In this document: positions 26,380-34,874 of the stretch, piece after piece
How the letters are laid out: every line of letters starts with the position of its first letter
Position numbering within the stretch: position 1 is the stretch's first letter
NCBI GenBank assembly: GCA_023663725.1
Contig: JAMPGX010000004.1
Coordinates: 178,476 to 242,475, forward strand
Direction: 5' to 3'
Length of the DNA: 64,000 nucleotides
From: a bacterium
GTDB taxonomy: Bacteria > Bacillota > Clostridia > Lachnospirales > Lachnospiraceae
Made by a program: the position numbers and the translations under genes
The notes under the pieces: model-generated
Databases searched by the model: none
The model's input: only the letters and a program-made list of their open reading frames with translations
Told to the model about the DNA's origin: nothing

Positions 26380-27450
26380 ATGAAGGAGCGCATCTATATC
26401 TGTCACACCTACTATCATGTATATGTGACATTTCTGAAGGAATTGAATCGTCCCAGAGAGCAGAGGGGACAGGCCACTCTGATACTCAGCCGTCTGTCCA
26501 CCCAGTTCGAGAACCTGAAGAGTCGGGTGGAGGCCACCGGACTGTTTGCCGAGGTGCTGGAGTTCGATGAGAAGAGGGATACCGCTTTTCCAGAGCTGGC
26601 CAGATATCGGGAGAATACGGGGAATCTGATCAGGAATCTGGTCAACAGGGTGAAGTTTACCAGAAGGTTCGCCCGCCTGGTGGCGCCCTCGGTTCCGGTG
26701 GACCTACGGACTTATGGCGATATCTATGTGTACTGTGATTCCGATCCGATTGGCTACTATCTGAATATGTATAAGATACCCTATCACGCGCTGGAGGACG
26801 GGCTCAACTGTCTGAAGAATTATGATGCGGCCAGGTATGACAACAGGGGGCATTTTGGCCTCAAGGCCTTCCTGTCCGAGAGGTGCAATCTGATCTTTAT
26901 CCAGAATGGATATGGGAAATACTGTATCGATATGGAGGTCAATGATATCTCCGCGCTCAAGTATTCCTATCGAAAATATATCGAGCAGCCCCGCCAGGAG
27001 TTGGTCAAGCGGCTGACTCAGGAGGACAAGGATATCATCCTTCGCGCCTTCGTGCGGGATATGGAGAGCCTGAAGGCTCAGCTCTCCACGGTGGAGGGCG
27101 GGCCCGACAAGATATTGATCCTGACAGATCCCCTGTGCAGCCTGGAGGTCAGGGAACAGATCTTCCGCGATATTATCGCCATGTTTGAGCCGGAGGGAAA
27201 GATATTTATCAAGCCTCATCCGCGGGATACGCTGGATTATCGGACCCTGTTTGCAGAGTATCCGCAGTTTGATCCCACAGTGCCGATGGAGATGCTCAAT
27301 TTCTTTCCAGGAGTCAGGTTCAAGAAGGTGGTGGGAGTGCTCACAGAGGTGGGCGCGATTGAGTATGCGGACGAGACGGTGCGTCTGGGAGCGGATTTCA
27401 TGGACAAGTATGAGGCTCCGTCAGTACACAGGCAGAATGAGCAGATCTGA
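26380..27450 (+). CDS. GT52-like glycosyltransferase, candidate pseudaminyltransferase
   Basis: A 356-residue soluble protein. It opens ERIYICHTYYHVYVTFLKEL, a pattern like the start of GT52 sialyltransferases, and has KIFIKPHPRDTLDY near 285, the HP-type motif of GT-B sialyl/polysialyltransferase groups. The link to GT52 is by pattern and moderate. Its place between pseG and a flippase-like transporter, in an operon making a CMP-nonulosonate, suggests that it transfers pseudaminic acid. ATG 26380 has AAAGGCAGG 7 bases upstream; an earlier in-frame ATG at 26341 is less likely. It has its own promoter at 26289. Confidence 0.55.
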   Translation: MKERIYICHTYYHVYVTFLKELNRPREQRGQATLILSRLSTQFENLKSRVEATGLFAEVLEFDEKRDTAFPELARYRENTGNLIRNLVNRVKFTRRFARLVAPSVPVDLRTYGDIYVYCDSDPIGYYLNMYKIPYHALEDGLNCLKNYDAARYDNRGHFGLKAFLSERCNLIFIQNGYGKYCIDMEVNDISALKYSYRKYIEQPRQELVKRLTQEDKDIILRAFVRDMESLKAQLSTVEGGPDKILILTDPLCSLEVREQIFRDIIAMFEPEGKIFIKPHPRDTLDYRTLFAEYPQFDPTVPMEMLNFFPGVRFKKVVGVLTEVGAIEYADETVRLGADFMDKYEAPSVHRQNEQI

Positions 27451-27483
27451 GAGATGTGCGCGGGATGCGGAGAGTGAGGATAA

Positions 27484-29238
27484 ATGGGACGAATCATTAA
27501 AAAGCTGAACATCCTTCTGGATAAATCCCAGAAGCGGGCCATGGGCGGGCTGATCGTGCTGATGATCATCAGCGCGGGGCTGCAGACTCTGGGCGTGGGG
27601 ATGATTATGCCGGTGGTGCAGATTGTCATGGACAGTCAGGCCATGGAGAGGCCCGGACTGCTGAACAAGGCTTATCTGCTGCTTGGCGGCGGTTCCCCGA
27701 TGCGCTTCACGGTGCTGGTGATGCTGGGGCTGGTGCTGGCCTACGTGCTGAAAAATGTGTTTCTCTTCTTTGAGCAGCGGGCTACGCTGGCGTTTGTCTA
27801 CTCCAACCAGTTCCGCACCTCGGAGCGGATGATGCGCAGCTATCTGCGCCGCGGCTACGAATTCTACCTGAATGTGGACACCGCTGTGATACAGCGGAAC
27901 ATCACGGCCAATGTCAACAATATGTACGCTCTGATCCTGGCGCTGTTGCAGTTGGTCTCGGACGGGATCGTGTTTGTGTTTCTGGTGACTTTTCTGCTGG
28001 CGGCGGACCCGGGGATGACGATTCTGCTGGCGGTGGTGATGATATTGCTGCTGGCGGCGATCAAGGGAGTGCTCAAGCCGGTGCTGCACAGGGCTGCCGC
28101 CCAGCACCAGGACTGCTACAGCGGCCTGCTGAAATGGATATCCCAGACGGTGCAGGGGGTCAAGGAGATCAAAATCGCCTGCAAGGAGCAGTATTTTGTG
28201 GACGAGTACCTGAAATACGGCAAGGGCTATGTGACGGCTGCCCGCAAGAGCGACCTGTACAGCCAGACGCCCAAGCTGTTGATCGAGACGGTGTGTGTGG
28301 CCTGTATGATCTCCTATATTATCTATATGATTGGCAGCGGCGTGAACAATGAGGATATGATCACGACGTTGACCGCCTTTGCGGGGGCGGCGGTTGCGCT
28401 GCTTCCCTGTGTCAACCGCATCAACAATCAGATGAATAAGATCGCCTTCTGCGAGCCCTTTCTGATGGCGGTCAGCGACGACCTGCAGACGGAGATCAGC
28501 AATGACAATGTAGATATGAGCTATGCCACCGATACGGATGAGAAGCTTCCGGTGAGGGATCGGATCGAGCTTAAGGATATCGTCTATGCCTATCCGAACA
28601 CGGACAAGCGCATCTTCGACCATGCCAGCCTGACTGTCCCGGTGGGCAAAAGTGTGGGAATCGTGGGAACCTCCGGCGCGGGCAAGAGCACGGTGGTGGA
28701 TATACTGCTGGGACTTCTGGAGGCGCAGGAGGGACAGATCACGGCGGACGGCGTGGACGTAACGGCGCATTATCGGGCCTGGCTGAAAAATGTGGGTTAT
28801 ATTCCGCAGATGATCTTCATGCTGGATGATACCATCCGTAAGAATGTCTGTTTTGGCGTGCCAGACGAGAAGATTGACGAGGAGAGGCTGTGGGAGGCTC
28901 TGCGGGAGGCTCAGCTGGACGAGTTTGTGAGGGCGCTCCCCCAGGGGCTGGATACCGGCATCGGGGAGAGAGGTATCCGCATATCCGGCGGACAGCGTCA
29001 GCGGATTGGCATCGCCAGAGCGCTGTATCATGATCCCGAGGTGCTGATTCTCGATGAGGCTACCTCCGCTTTGGACAATGACACCGAGGCGGCGATCATG
29101 GAATCCATCAACCGCTTGCAGGGCAGGAAGACGTTGATCATCATCGCTCACCGCCTTCAGACCATTGAGAAGTGTGATCTGGTATACCGGGTGCAGGAGG
29201 GGCAGGCTGTGATCGAGAGGGGGGCCGATCTCTTATGA
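27484..29238 (+). CDS. MsbA/PglK-type ABC transporter (lipid-linked glycan flippase)
   Basis: A 584-residue half-transporter with six membrane segments in the first 330 residues and an ATPase domain after about 355. Walker A GTSGAGKST is near 395, signature ISGGQRQRIG near 500, Walker B VLILDEA near 520, and the H-loop in IIIAHR near 560. The fused membrane-ATPase layout fits flippases of lipid-linked oligosaccharides such as PglK. It sits between the nonulosonate transferase candidate and a GT2, so the cargo is probably the pseudaminic-acid-bearing lipid-linked glycan. The following gene starts at its stop (ATGA overlap). Confidence 0.8.
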   Translation: MGRIIKKLNILLDKSQKRAMGGLIVLMIISAGLQTLGVGMIMPVVQIVMDSQAMERPGLLNKAYLLLGGGSPMRFTVLVMLGLVLAYVLKNVFLFFEQRATLAFVYSNQFRTSERMMRSYLRRGYEFYLNVDTAVIQRNITANVNNMYALILALLQLVSDGIVFVFLVTFLLAADPGMTILLAVVMILLLAAIKGVLKPVLHRAAAQHQDCYSGLLKWISQTVQGVKEIKIACKEQYFVDEYLKYGKGYVTAARKSDLYSQTPKLLIETVCVACMISYIIYMIGSGVNNEDMITTLTAFAGAAVALLPCVNRINNQMNKIAFCEPFLMAVSDDLQTEISNDNVDMSYATDTDEKLPVRDRIELKDIVYAYPNTDKRIFDHASLTVPVGKSVGIVGTSGAGKSTVVDILLGLLEAQEGQITADGVDVTAHYRAWLKNVGYIPQMIFMLDDTIRKNVCFGVPDEKIDEERLWEALREAQLDEFVRALPQGLDTGIGERGIRISGGQRQRIGIARALYHDPEVLILDEATSALDNDTEAAIMESINRLQGRKTLIIIAHRLQTIEKCDLVYRVQEGQAVIERGADLL

Positions 29239-30266
29239 AGCTGAGTGTGATCGTGCCGGTGTACAATATGGCGGCGGACGGCAAATTGCAGTACTGCCTG
29301 GACAGCCTGGTGAACCAGACTATATCAGACTATGAGATCCTCGCCGTGGATGACGCCTCCACGGACGATTCTCTGGAGATCCTGCGGGAATATGCCGGGA
29401 GATATCCGGAGAAAATAAAAGTGCTGACCCATGCGGTGAACAAGCGCCAGGGCGGTGCCAAGAACACAGGGCTTGCGGCGGCGTGCGGAGAGTGGGTGGG
29501 CTTTATCGACAGCGATGACTGGGTGACGCCCGACTACTATGAGAAGCTGCTTGAGCGGGCCAGAGAGACCGGAGCGGACATGGTGGGCTGCGACTACAAT
29601 CTGGTCGATTCTCACACCTTTGAGGTGGGACGCGTGGTGCAGAACAACTCGGCGGAGCAGGTGGGAGAGCTGGACAGGGAGAGACATGGGAAGCTGGTCA
29701 TGCGTCCTGGCAGCATGGTGATCAAGATTTATAAGCGGCGGATTATCGAGGAGAATCACCTTGATTTCCCAGAGGGGATATTCTATGAGGACAACTGCGC
29801 AGGGCCGGTATGGTCTCTGTACTTTACCCATTTTGAGCGGGTGGAGGAGCCGCTGTACTACTATTATCAACACCAGGCCTCCACGGTCCATCATGTGTCG
29901 GAGGAGAGGTGCCGCGACCGGATGAAGGCGGCTCAGAGTATGCTTGAGCAGTGCAGGGAGAGGGGCTTTCTGGAGGAATATTATCCGGAGCTCCAATACC
30001 GGTTCACAGAGCTGTACTATGCGGTCACGCTGTTTTCCTATATGCTGGGATGTCCGCGCCGGAGGCTCTCCTTTGTGAAGGAGCTGGGGCGGGGCATCAG
30101 GGAGGCGTTTCCAGACTTTCAGGAGAATGCATACTATCAGCGATACACGGACCCGGAGGAAAAACAGATGATTGCCCTGCACATGCAATCAGACATCAGA
30201 TTCTTCTGCTATTATGGATTAAAGGTGTTGGTGCGCGCACTAAAGAAGCGCAGGTCCTCCCAGTGA
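29235..30266 (+). CDS. GT2 family glycosyltransferase
   Basis: A 343-residue enzyme with a GT-A domain at the N-terminus: KLSVIVPVYNMA, VDDASTDDSLEIL, and the metal site FIDSDDWVTPDYY near 93. No membrane segments are clear, so it acts in the cytoplasm on an activated sugar nucleotide. It overlaps the transporter gene by four bases. Tyr-rich segments in the C-terminal half (EPLYYYYQH) are common in this group. Specificity unknown. A palindromic mobile element starts four bases after its stop. Confidence 0.85.
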   Translation: MKLSVIVPVYNMAADGKLQYCLDSLVNQTISDYEILAVDDASTDDSLEILREYAGRYPEKIKVLTHAVNKRQGGAKNTGLAAACGEWVGFIDSDDWVTPDYYEKLLERARETGADMVGCDYNLVDSHTFEVGRVVQNNSAEQVGELDRERHGKLVMRPGSMVIKIYKRRIIEENHLDFPEGIFYEDNCAGPVWSLYFTHFERVEEPLYYYYQHQASTVHHVSEERCRDRMKAAQSMLEQCRERGFLEEYYPELQYRFTELYYAVTLFSYMLGCPRRRLSFVKELGRGIREAFPDFQENAYYQRYTDPEEKQMIALHMQSDIRFFCYYGLKVLVRALKKRRSSQ

Positions 30267-30269
30267 AAA

Positions 30270-30489
30270 TAGGCAAAAGTAAAACTGTTTTTTGCCAGTA
30301 CCGAATTGTGTATATTGTATACTCCAAAAGCGGGTTCTTTCGAACTGTCGGTACTTAGCGAGGTCTGCCGAATTTATTCGGCACGAGCTTAGTACCGCTA
30401 CAGTGAGAACGAAGCGAGAGCGTGCCCGCGTTGGAGCATACAATGTACACAATGACACTAGCCAAGCAACTAGCTTTCACAAACGCCCA
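30270..30489 (+). mobile_element. MITE-like palindromic element, copy 2
   Basis: A 220-bp non-coding element of the same family as copies 3 and 4. Outer ends are degenerate (TAGGCAAAAGTAAAACTG against TTTCACAAACGCC). The middle stem is ATTGTGTATATTGTATACTCC with GGAGCATACAATGTACACAAT. The inner stems are ACTGT/ACAGT, GGTACTTAGC/GCTTAGTACC and the hairpin TGCCGAAT-TT-ATTCGGCA. Flanks CAGTGAAAA (left) and CAGTGCAAAAA (right) look like a decayed target-site duplication. It separates the GT2 gene from pseF. Confidence 0.8.
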
Positions 30490-30521
30490 CAGTGCAAAAA
30501 GAGGAAAGGAAATCACAGAGA

Positions 30522-31223
30522 ATGCGTAGAATTGCGATTATCACAGCCAGGGGTGGCAGCAAGCGGATTCCCCGCAAGAATATCAAGGAATTCTGCGGCA
30601 AGCCCATATTGGCTTACTCCATAGAGGCGGCCAGAGCGTCGGGATTGTTTGACACGGTGATGGTGTCCACAGATGACGGGGAGATTGCCGATATCGCTAG
30701 GAAATATGGGGCGGAGGTTCCCTTTGCCCGAAGTGAGAGTACGGCCGGCGACTTCGCCACCACCAATGATGTGCTGCTGGAGGTGTTGGCCGAGTATGAG
30801 AAGCGGGGAGAGTGCTATGATATAGGCTGCTGCATCTATCCCACCGCTCCCTTTGTGACGGCCCAGAAGCTGAGAGCGGCCGCTGAGCTGCTGGAGGCAG
30901 GGGGCGCGGACACGCTGATTCCGGTGGTGGCGTTTTCCTATCCGCCCCAGCGGGCCATGATTATGAGGGGGGAGCGCCTGGTCTTTGAATCCCCTCAGTA
31001 TCTGGACAGCAGGTCTCAGGACCTGGAGCCTCACTATCATGACGTAGGGCAGTTCTATCTGTTCCGCACCGAGGCTTTTGCGCGAAACAGGAAGCTGATG
31101 GTCGGCGACATCCTGCCCTATGTGGTCTCCGAGCTGGAGGTGCAGGATATCGACAATCAGACGGACTGGGAGATTGCGGAGATGAAATACCGTCTGATGA
31201 AGGAGCGGCATGAGCGGGGATAA
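30522..31223 (+). CDS. pseF: CMP-pseudaminic acid cytidylyltransferase
   Basis: A 233-residue nucleotidyltransferase of the CMP-NeuAc synthetase family. It activates the nonulosonate with CTP. The CTP-binding signature ARGGSKRIPRKNI is at 8-20, with STDDGEI near 51, SRSQDLEPHYHDVGQFYLF near 160 and LEVQDIDNQTDWEIAE near 206. These match PseF more than NeuA in order and spacing, and all other pse genes are present. ATG 30522 is chosen at the conserved start; the ribosome site AAAGGA is 11 bases away, and a GTG at 30492 is possible. The mobile element copy 2 sits just upstream. Confidence 0.88.
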   Translation: MRRIAIITARGGSKRIPRKNIKEFCGKPILAYSIEAARASGLFDTVMVSTDDGEIADIARKYGAEVPFARSESTAGDFATTNDVLLEVLAEYEKRGECYDIGCCIYPTAPFVTAQKLRAAAELLEAGGADTLIPVVAFSYPPQRAMIMRGERLVFESPQYLDSRSQDLEPHYHDVGQFYLFRTEAFARNRKLMVGDILPYVVSELEVQDIDNQTDWEIAEMKYRLMKERHERG

Positions 31224-32094
31224 TTTGACAGGGGAAAAGCGAATACACCCAATGAGGGACAAAATCATATATGGACTCAGCGGTTTGCTGATGATATTGG
31301 CGGCGCTTCCCATATTGCTATGCCCCACACAGCGCAGGGATCTGCAGGCAGAGCTGCTGTTTCTGGGGGACAGCATCGTGGGGCAGTATCGGGATGAAAC
31401 CGGTATCCCTGTGCTCACTGCTGTGGAATTGGGGATCCCTGTGATCAATGGGGCTTTTGGTGGCTCTACGATGAGTCTGAGGAATCTGGATGGCAGGGAT
31501 GCCTATTATCATGACAGCCTGTCTTTTTCCCGATTGGCGCGGGCGGTTGCCACCGAGGATTTCGGCTCGCAGCAGACGATTCGCACCAAGAATTATGTTA
31601 CCATGCATTTTAAAAACATCATCGATCAATTGGATGTCGTGGATTTCTCCTCCATAAAGGCGGTTTTTATCAGCTATGGCATGAATGACTACACCACCGG
31701 CAGCGCTGTCGTCAATCCGCTCGACCCCAGGGACCCGTATACGGTGGAGGGCGCTATGCGCACAGGGATCTATTTTCTGCAGAAGGCCTACCCTGATCTG
31801 CGGATCATTTTCGTGAGTCCGACCTACTGTTGGTTTCTGAATGCCGGAGAGGAAGCGGCGGAGACCTGCGAGACCAACGATTACGGCGGGGGATACCTGG
31901 AGGAGTATGTGGAGGCGATGCGCCGCGTGGCGGATGAGTGCGGTGTGGAGTTTTTGGATCTGTATCATGACTATTATCCGCATGAACAGTATCAGGACTG
32001 GCAGCTCTACACGGAGGATGGCATACATCCCAATGAGGCCGGCAGACAGAAGATCGCGCAGACGCTCGCGGCGTATCTGCGGGATAGTGAATAA
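31210..32094 (+). CDS. membrane-anchored SGNH/GDSL-type protein 3
   Basis: A 294-residue protein with a membrane anchor near 18-38 and an SGNH domain filling the rest: LFLGDSIVGQY near 49, NGAFGGSTM near 80, ISYGMNDYTTG near 155, and EDGIHPNEAG near 267. It lacks the 240-residue extra domain of the proteins at 17436 and 18970. The gene overlaps the end of pseF by 14 bases and has AAGGAG just before its ATG, so expression is coupled to pseF. A role in O-deacylation or O-acyl transfer on the surface glycan is inferred from family and context. Confidence 0.75.
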   Translation: MSGDNLTGEKRIHPMRDKIIYGLSGLLMILAALPILLCPTQRRDLQAELLFLGDSIVGQYRDETGIPVLTAVELGIPVINGAFGGSTMSLRNLDGRDAYYHDSLSFSRLARAVATEDFGSQQTIRTKNYVTMHFKNIIDQLDVVDFSSIKAVFISYGMNDYTTGSAVVNPLDPRDPYTVEGAMRTGIYFLQKAYPDLRIIFVSPTYCWFLNAGEEAAETCETNDYGGGYLEEYVEAMRRVADECGVEFLDLYHDYYPHEQYQDWQLYTEDGIHPNEAGRQKIAQTLAAYLRDSE

Positions 32095-32114
32095 CGATAT
32101 GGAGGCATTACAAG

Positions 32115-33656
32115 GTGAAAACACCCACAGAGACGTGGAACTGCATAAAGAAATGTTACAGGAGGGAATGGAAATACGCCTTTCTCAGCACCTTCCTGAC
32201 GGGCGTGATGGTACATATGCCGGCAATGCTGAGGGATATTCCCAATCATGACGGATTGGCCAGCATGTATTTTGACCAGAATATGATCACCTCCGGCAGA
32301 TGGTTCCTGACGGTGGCCTGCGGGCTGTCCTCCTACTACACGTTGCCCTGGCTGATCGGGCTGCTGGCCATGCTGTACCTGGGCATAACCAATGTGCTGC
32401 TGACCGAGCTGCTGGAGGTCAGGCAGACATGGGCCGTGGTCGTGATCGGCGGACTGATGGCTGTGTTTCCCTCCCTTGCGTCCACATTTGCCTATGTGTT
32501 TACCATGGATGGATACATGCTCGCGGTGCTGTTTGCGGTGCTTGCGGTGCTGCTGACCAAAAAGTATCGGCTGGGCCTTTTGCCGGGAGCGCTGTGCCTG
32601 GCTGTGAGCCTGGGTATCTACCAGTCCTATCTGCCCTTCGCGGTGCTGCTCTGTCTGTACGGAGTCTGTCAGATTGGAGCCTCTGAGGGAAGCCTTCGGG
32701 AGAAGAGCAAAAAGATTCTCCGCTATGTGTGGATGGGAGCGGTCGGTATTACCGCATACTATATCATCCTGCGGGTTCTGCTGTGGGTGCAGGGCAAGGA
32801 GCTGGCCTCCTACCAGGGGATTAACGGCATGGGCGGCGTTTCCCTCGCCGGACTCGGCAGCATACTGCCGCGCATGTACAGAGATTTTATCGCTTTTACC
32901 CTGAGAGGGGGGGCGCTGACAAACAATATTTATGCCCGGGGAGCCCTGCTGCTATTGGGGATTGCCGCCGCATGGACGCTGGTTTGTCTTTGCAGGCAAA
33001 AAAAATGGTGGAAGAGCGTCTGGTTTTTCGCTATAATAGCAGTGACTGCCGCGGTGCTGCCCCTCGCCATGAATCTGATCATGATCATCTCGCCGGATGT
33101 GAATTACCATCTGCTGATGCGGTATCAGTGGGTGCTGCTGCCCATCTGCCTGGTGGCGACAGTCAGCCGTCACAGCCAGAGCAGGCCATGGACGGCGTGG
33201 CTGGGCCTGGTATGCGGCCTGGTGCTGGTGTTCAATTACGCGGTGACAGATCAGATCGCCTACGCCAATCTGGAGAAAAAGTATGAGAAGACATACGCCT
33301 ATTGTATTCGCCTCCTGGACCGCATCGAGCAGACGCCGGGGTACTATCAGGGAATTCCCATCGCCATGATCGGCGTGATCGGGGACGAGTCCTACCCGAC
33401 GACGGACCTGACGACTCAGGTGACAGAGGGCATGATTGGCATCGGCGGTGATTACCTGCTGTATACGGGCGGGAACTACCAGACATTTATCAGCAATTAC
33501 CTGGGGGCCACGCTGAATATTTTGCCGCCGGAAGCGATGGAGGAGATGTATTATGACGAAGCCTATCGGGAGATGGAGAGCTTTCCCGGGGCGGATTCCA
33601 TACGGATTATCGACGGCGTCATGTATATTAAGACGGAAAACCAGACGCGGGAGTGA
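32115..33656 (+). CDS. GtrII-like membrane glucosyltransferase
   Basis: A 513-residue polytopic protein. After the first membrane segment it has DIPNHDGLASMYFDQNMITSGR-type sequence with Asp residues in the first outer loop, then WFLTVACGLSSYYTLPWLIG. This pattern fits the GtrII family (serotype-converting O-antigen glucosyltransferases), which take sugar from undecaprenyl phosphate outside the cell. The matching lipid-loading enzyme is the GtrB-like gene at 33879. GTG 32115 follows GGAGG at 10 bases. Actual sugar unknown. Confidence 0.7.
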   Translation: MKTPTETWNCIKKCYRREWKYAFLSTFLTGVMVHMPAMLRDIPNHDGLASMYFDQNMITSGRWFLTVACGLSSYYTLPWLIGLLAMLYLGITNVLLTELLEVRQTWAVVVIGGLMAVFPSLASTFAYVFTMDGYMLAVLFAVLAVLLTKKYRLGLLPGALCLAVSLGIYQSYLPFAVLLCLYGVCQIGASEGSLREKSKKILRYVWMGAVGITAYYIILRVLLWVQGKELASYQGINGMGGVSLAGLGSILPRMYRDFIAFTLRGGALTNNIYARGALLLLGIAAAWTLVCLCRQKKWWKSVWFFAIIAVTAAVLPLAMNLIMIISPDVNYHLLMRYQWVLLPICLVATVSRHSQSRPWTAWLGLVCGLVLVFNYAVTDQIAYANLEKKYEKTYAYCIRLLDRIEQTPGYYQGIPIAMIGVIGDESYPTTDLTTQVTEGMIGIGGDYLLYTGGNYQTFISNYLGATLNILPPEAMEEMYYDEAYREMESFPGADSIRIIDGVMYIKTENQTRE

Positions 33657-33704
33657 CCTGGCAGTGCAGTATCGCAGGCAAGCCTGCGGTATGCGGTGAT
33701 ATAA

Positions 33705-33847
33705 TAGGTAATTGCGAAACAACTCTTTTCTGGAACAGGGAATGGGCAATATATATAAAATAAGGGCGACTTGCCACTGCATCGGAGCCCGTTTTTGTAT
33801 ATATTGACCAGTCCCGTCACTTGCGGAGAGAGTTTCGCAATTGACTA
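33705..33847. mobile_element. MITE-like palindromic element, copy 5 (short type)
   Basis: A 143-bp non-coding palindrome with the same ends as copies 1-4 (TAGGTAATTGCGAAAC and GTTTCGCAATTGACTA) but a different core. The core is one long hairpin: CAATATATATAAAA plus GGGC on the left pairs with GCCC plus TTTTTGTATATATTG on the right. Perfect 10-bp direct repeats GGTGATATAA flank it (33695-33704 and 33848-33857), so it looks like a recent insertion between the GtrII-like and GtrB-like genes. Confidence 0.85.
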
Positions 33848-33878
33848 GGTGATATAAAGATGAAAGGTGGGACAAGGC

Positions 33879-34823
33879 ATGGCTACTTTATCCATTGTGC
33901 TTCCCTCATATAATGAAGAACAGAATATTGCCCATACAGCCCAGACTCTGACTGAGCTGCTGCGGCAGGAGCGGATCGACTACGAGCTGATCTTTGTCAG
34001 CGACGGCTCCAGGGACGGCACCTACCAGGAGATACAGAAGGCGGCGGAGCAGGACTCACATATCAGAGGATTGGAGTTCTCGCGCAATTTCGGCAAGGAG
34101 GCCAGCATCTTCGCGGGCCTGCAGCTATCTACAGGAGACGCGGTCATCGTCATGGACTGTGACCTTCAACACCCGCCCCAGATGATTCCCCGCATGTGGG
34201 AGCTGTGGAACGCGGGCTACGAGGTGGTCGAGGGAATCAAGAGCCGGAGAGGAAAGGAGAGCTTCCTGCACAAATGCTTTGCGGGAGCCTTCTACAAGAT
34301 CATGAGCGGCCTCATCAAGATGGACATGAATGCCTCCTCGGACTATAAGCTGCTGGACCGCAAGGTGGTGGAGGTGCTGCTGGAGCTGCCGGAGAAGAAT
34401 ACATTTTTCCGCGCACTGACCTTCTGGGCCGGCTTCAAGACCGTCAGCGTGGAGTACGAGGTGCAGGAGAGAATCTACGGCGAGAGCAAATGGTCATTTT
34501 TCAGCCTGATGCGCTACGCCATCGCCAACGTCACCTCCTTCAGCACACTGCCCCTGCAGCTGGTGACAGTCCTGGGCGTGATATCCATCCTGTTCAGCCT
34601 GGCGCTGGCCATACAGACCCTGGTAAAATACCTGACAGGCACCGCAGTGGAAGGCTTTACCACCGTCATCCTGCTGATTCTGATCATCGGCGGCTTCATC
34701 ATGCTGAGCCTGGGAATCATCGGACACTACATCGCCCGTATTTACGAGGAGGTCAAAGGACGTCCCCGATATATCATCAGCCGTATGACAGATCGTAACC
34801 ATGAGACCACACCAGATGACTGA
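33879..34823 (+). CDS. GtrB-like polyprenyl-phosphate glycosyltransferase
   Basis: A 314-residue protein with a GT-A domain (LSIVLPSYNEEQNI, VSDGSRDGTY, MDCDLQHPPQ as metal site near 93-102) and two C-terminal membrane segments near 226-252 and 262-288, then KGRPRYIISRM. This is the layout of GtrB/YkcC-type bactoprenol glycosyltransferases, which make undecaprenyl-phosphate glucose or a related donor. The adjacent GtrII-like protein is its likely user. The ATG at 33879 has AAAGGTGG upstream. Codon choice looks richer in C-ending codons than its neighbours. Confidence 0.82.
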   Translation: MATLSIVLPSYNEEQNIAHTAQTLTELLRQERIDYELIFVSDGSRDGTYQEIQKAAEQDSHIRGLEFSRNFGKEASIFAGLQLSTGDAVIVMDCDLQHPPQMIPRMWELWNAGYEVVEGIKSRRGKESFLHKCFAGAFYKIMSGLIKMDMNASSDYKLLDRKVVEVLLELPEKNTFFRALTFWAGFKTVSVEYEVQERIYGESKWSFFSLMRYAIANVTSFSTLPLQLVTVLGVISILFSLALAIQTLVKYLTGTAVEGFTTVILLILIIGGFIMLSLGIIGHYIARIYEEVKGRPRYIISRMTDRNHETTPDD

Positions 34824-34874
34824 GCAGTATACCATTTAGCACATAATCTATATTATGCAAACGACTAAGTAGTC

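Noticed and set aside
27421-29151. Long minus-strand open frame (576 codons) opposite the ABC transporter
   Set aside because: The + strand gene has full Walker and signature motifs; the antisense product has no recognisable domain.
30292-30624. Open frame giving a peptide that starts PVPNCVYCILQKRVLSN
   Set aside because: It is a translation of mobile element copy 2. Similar peptides arise from the other copies, and no ribosome site or conserved protein supports it.
3784-31223. Legionaminic or sialic acid pathway instead of pseudaminic acid
   Set aside because: The dehydratase is the short inverting PseB type, the aminotransferase and hydrolase match PseC and PseG, and no hydrolysing UDP-GlcNAc 2-epimerase (NeuC type) is present.
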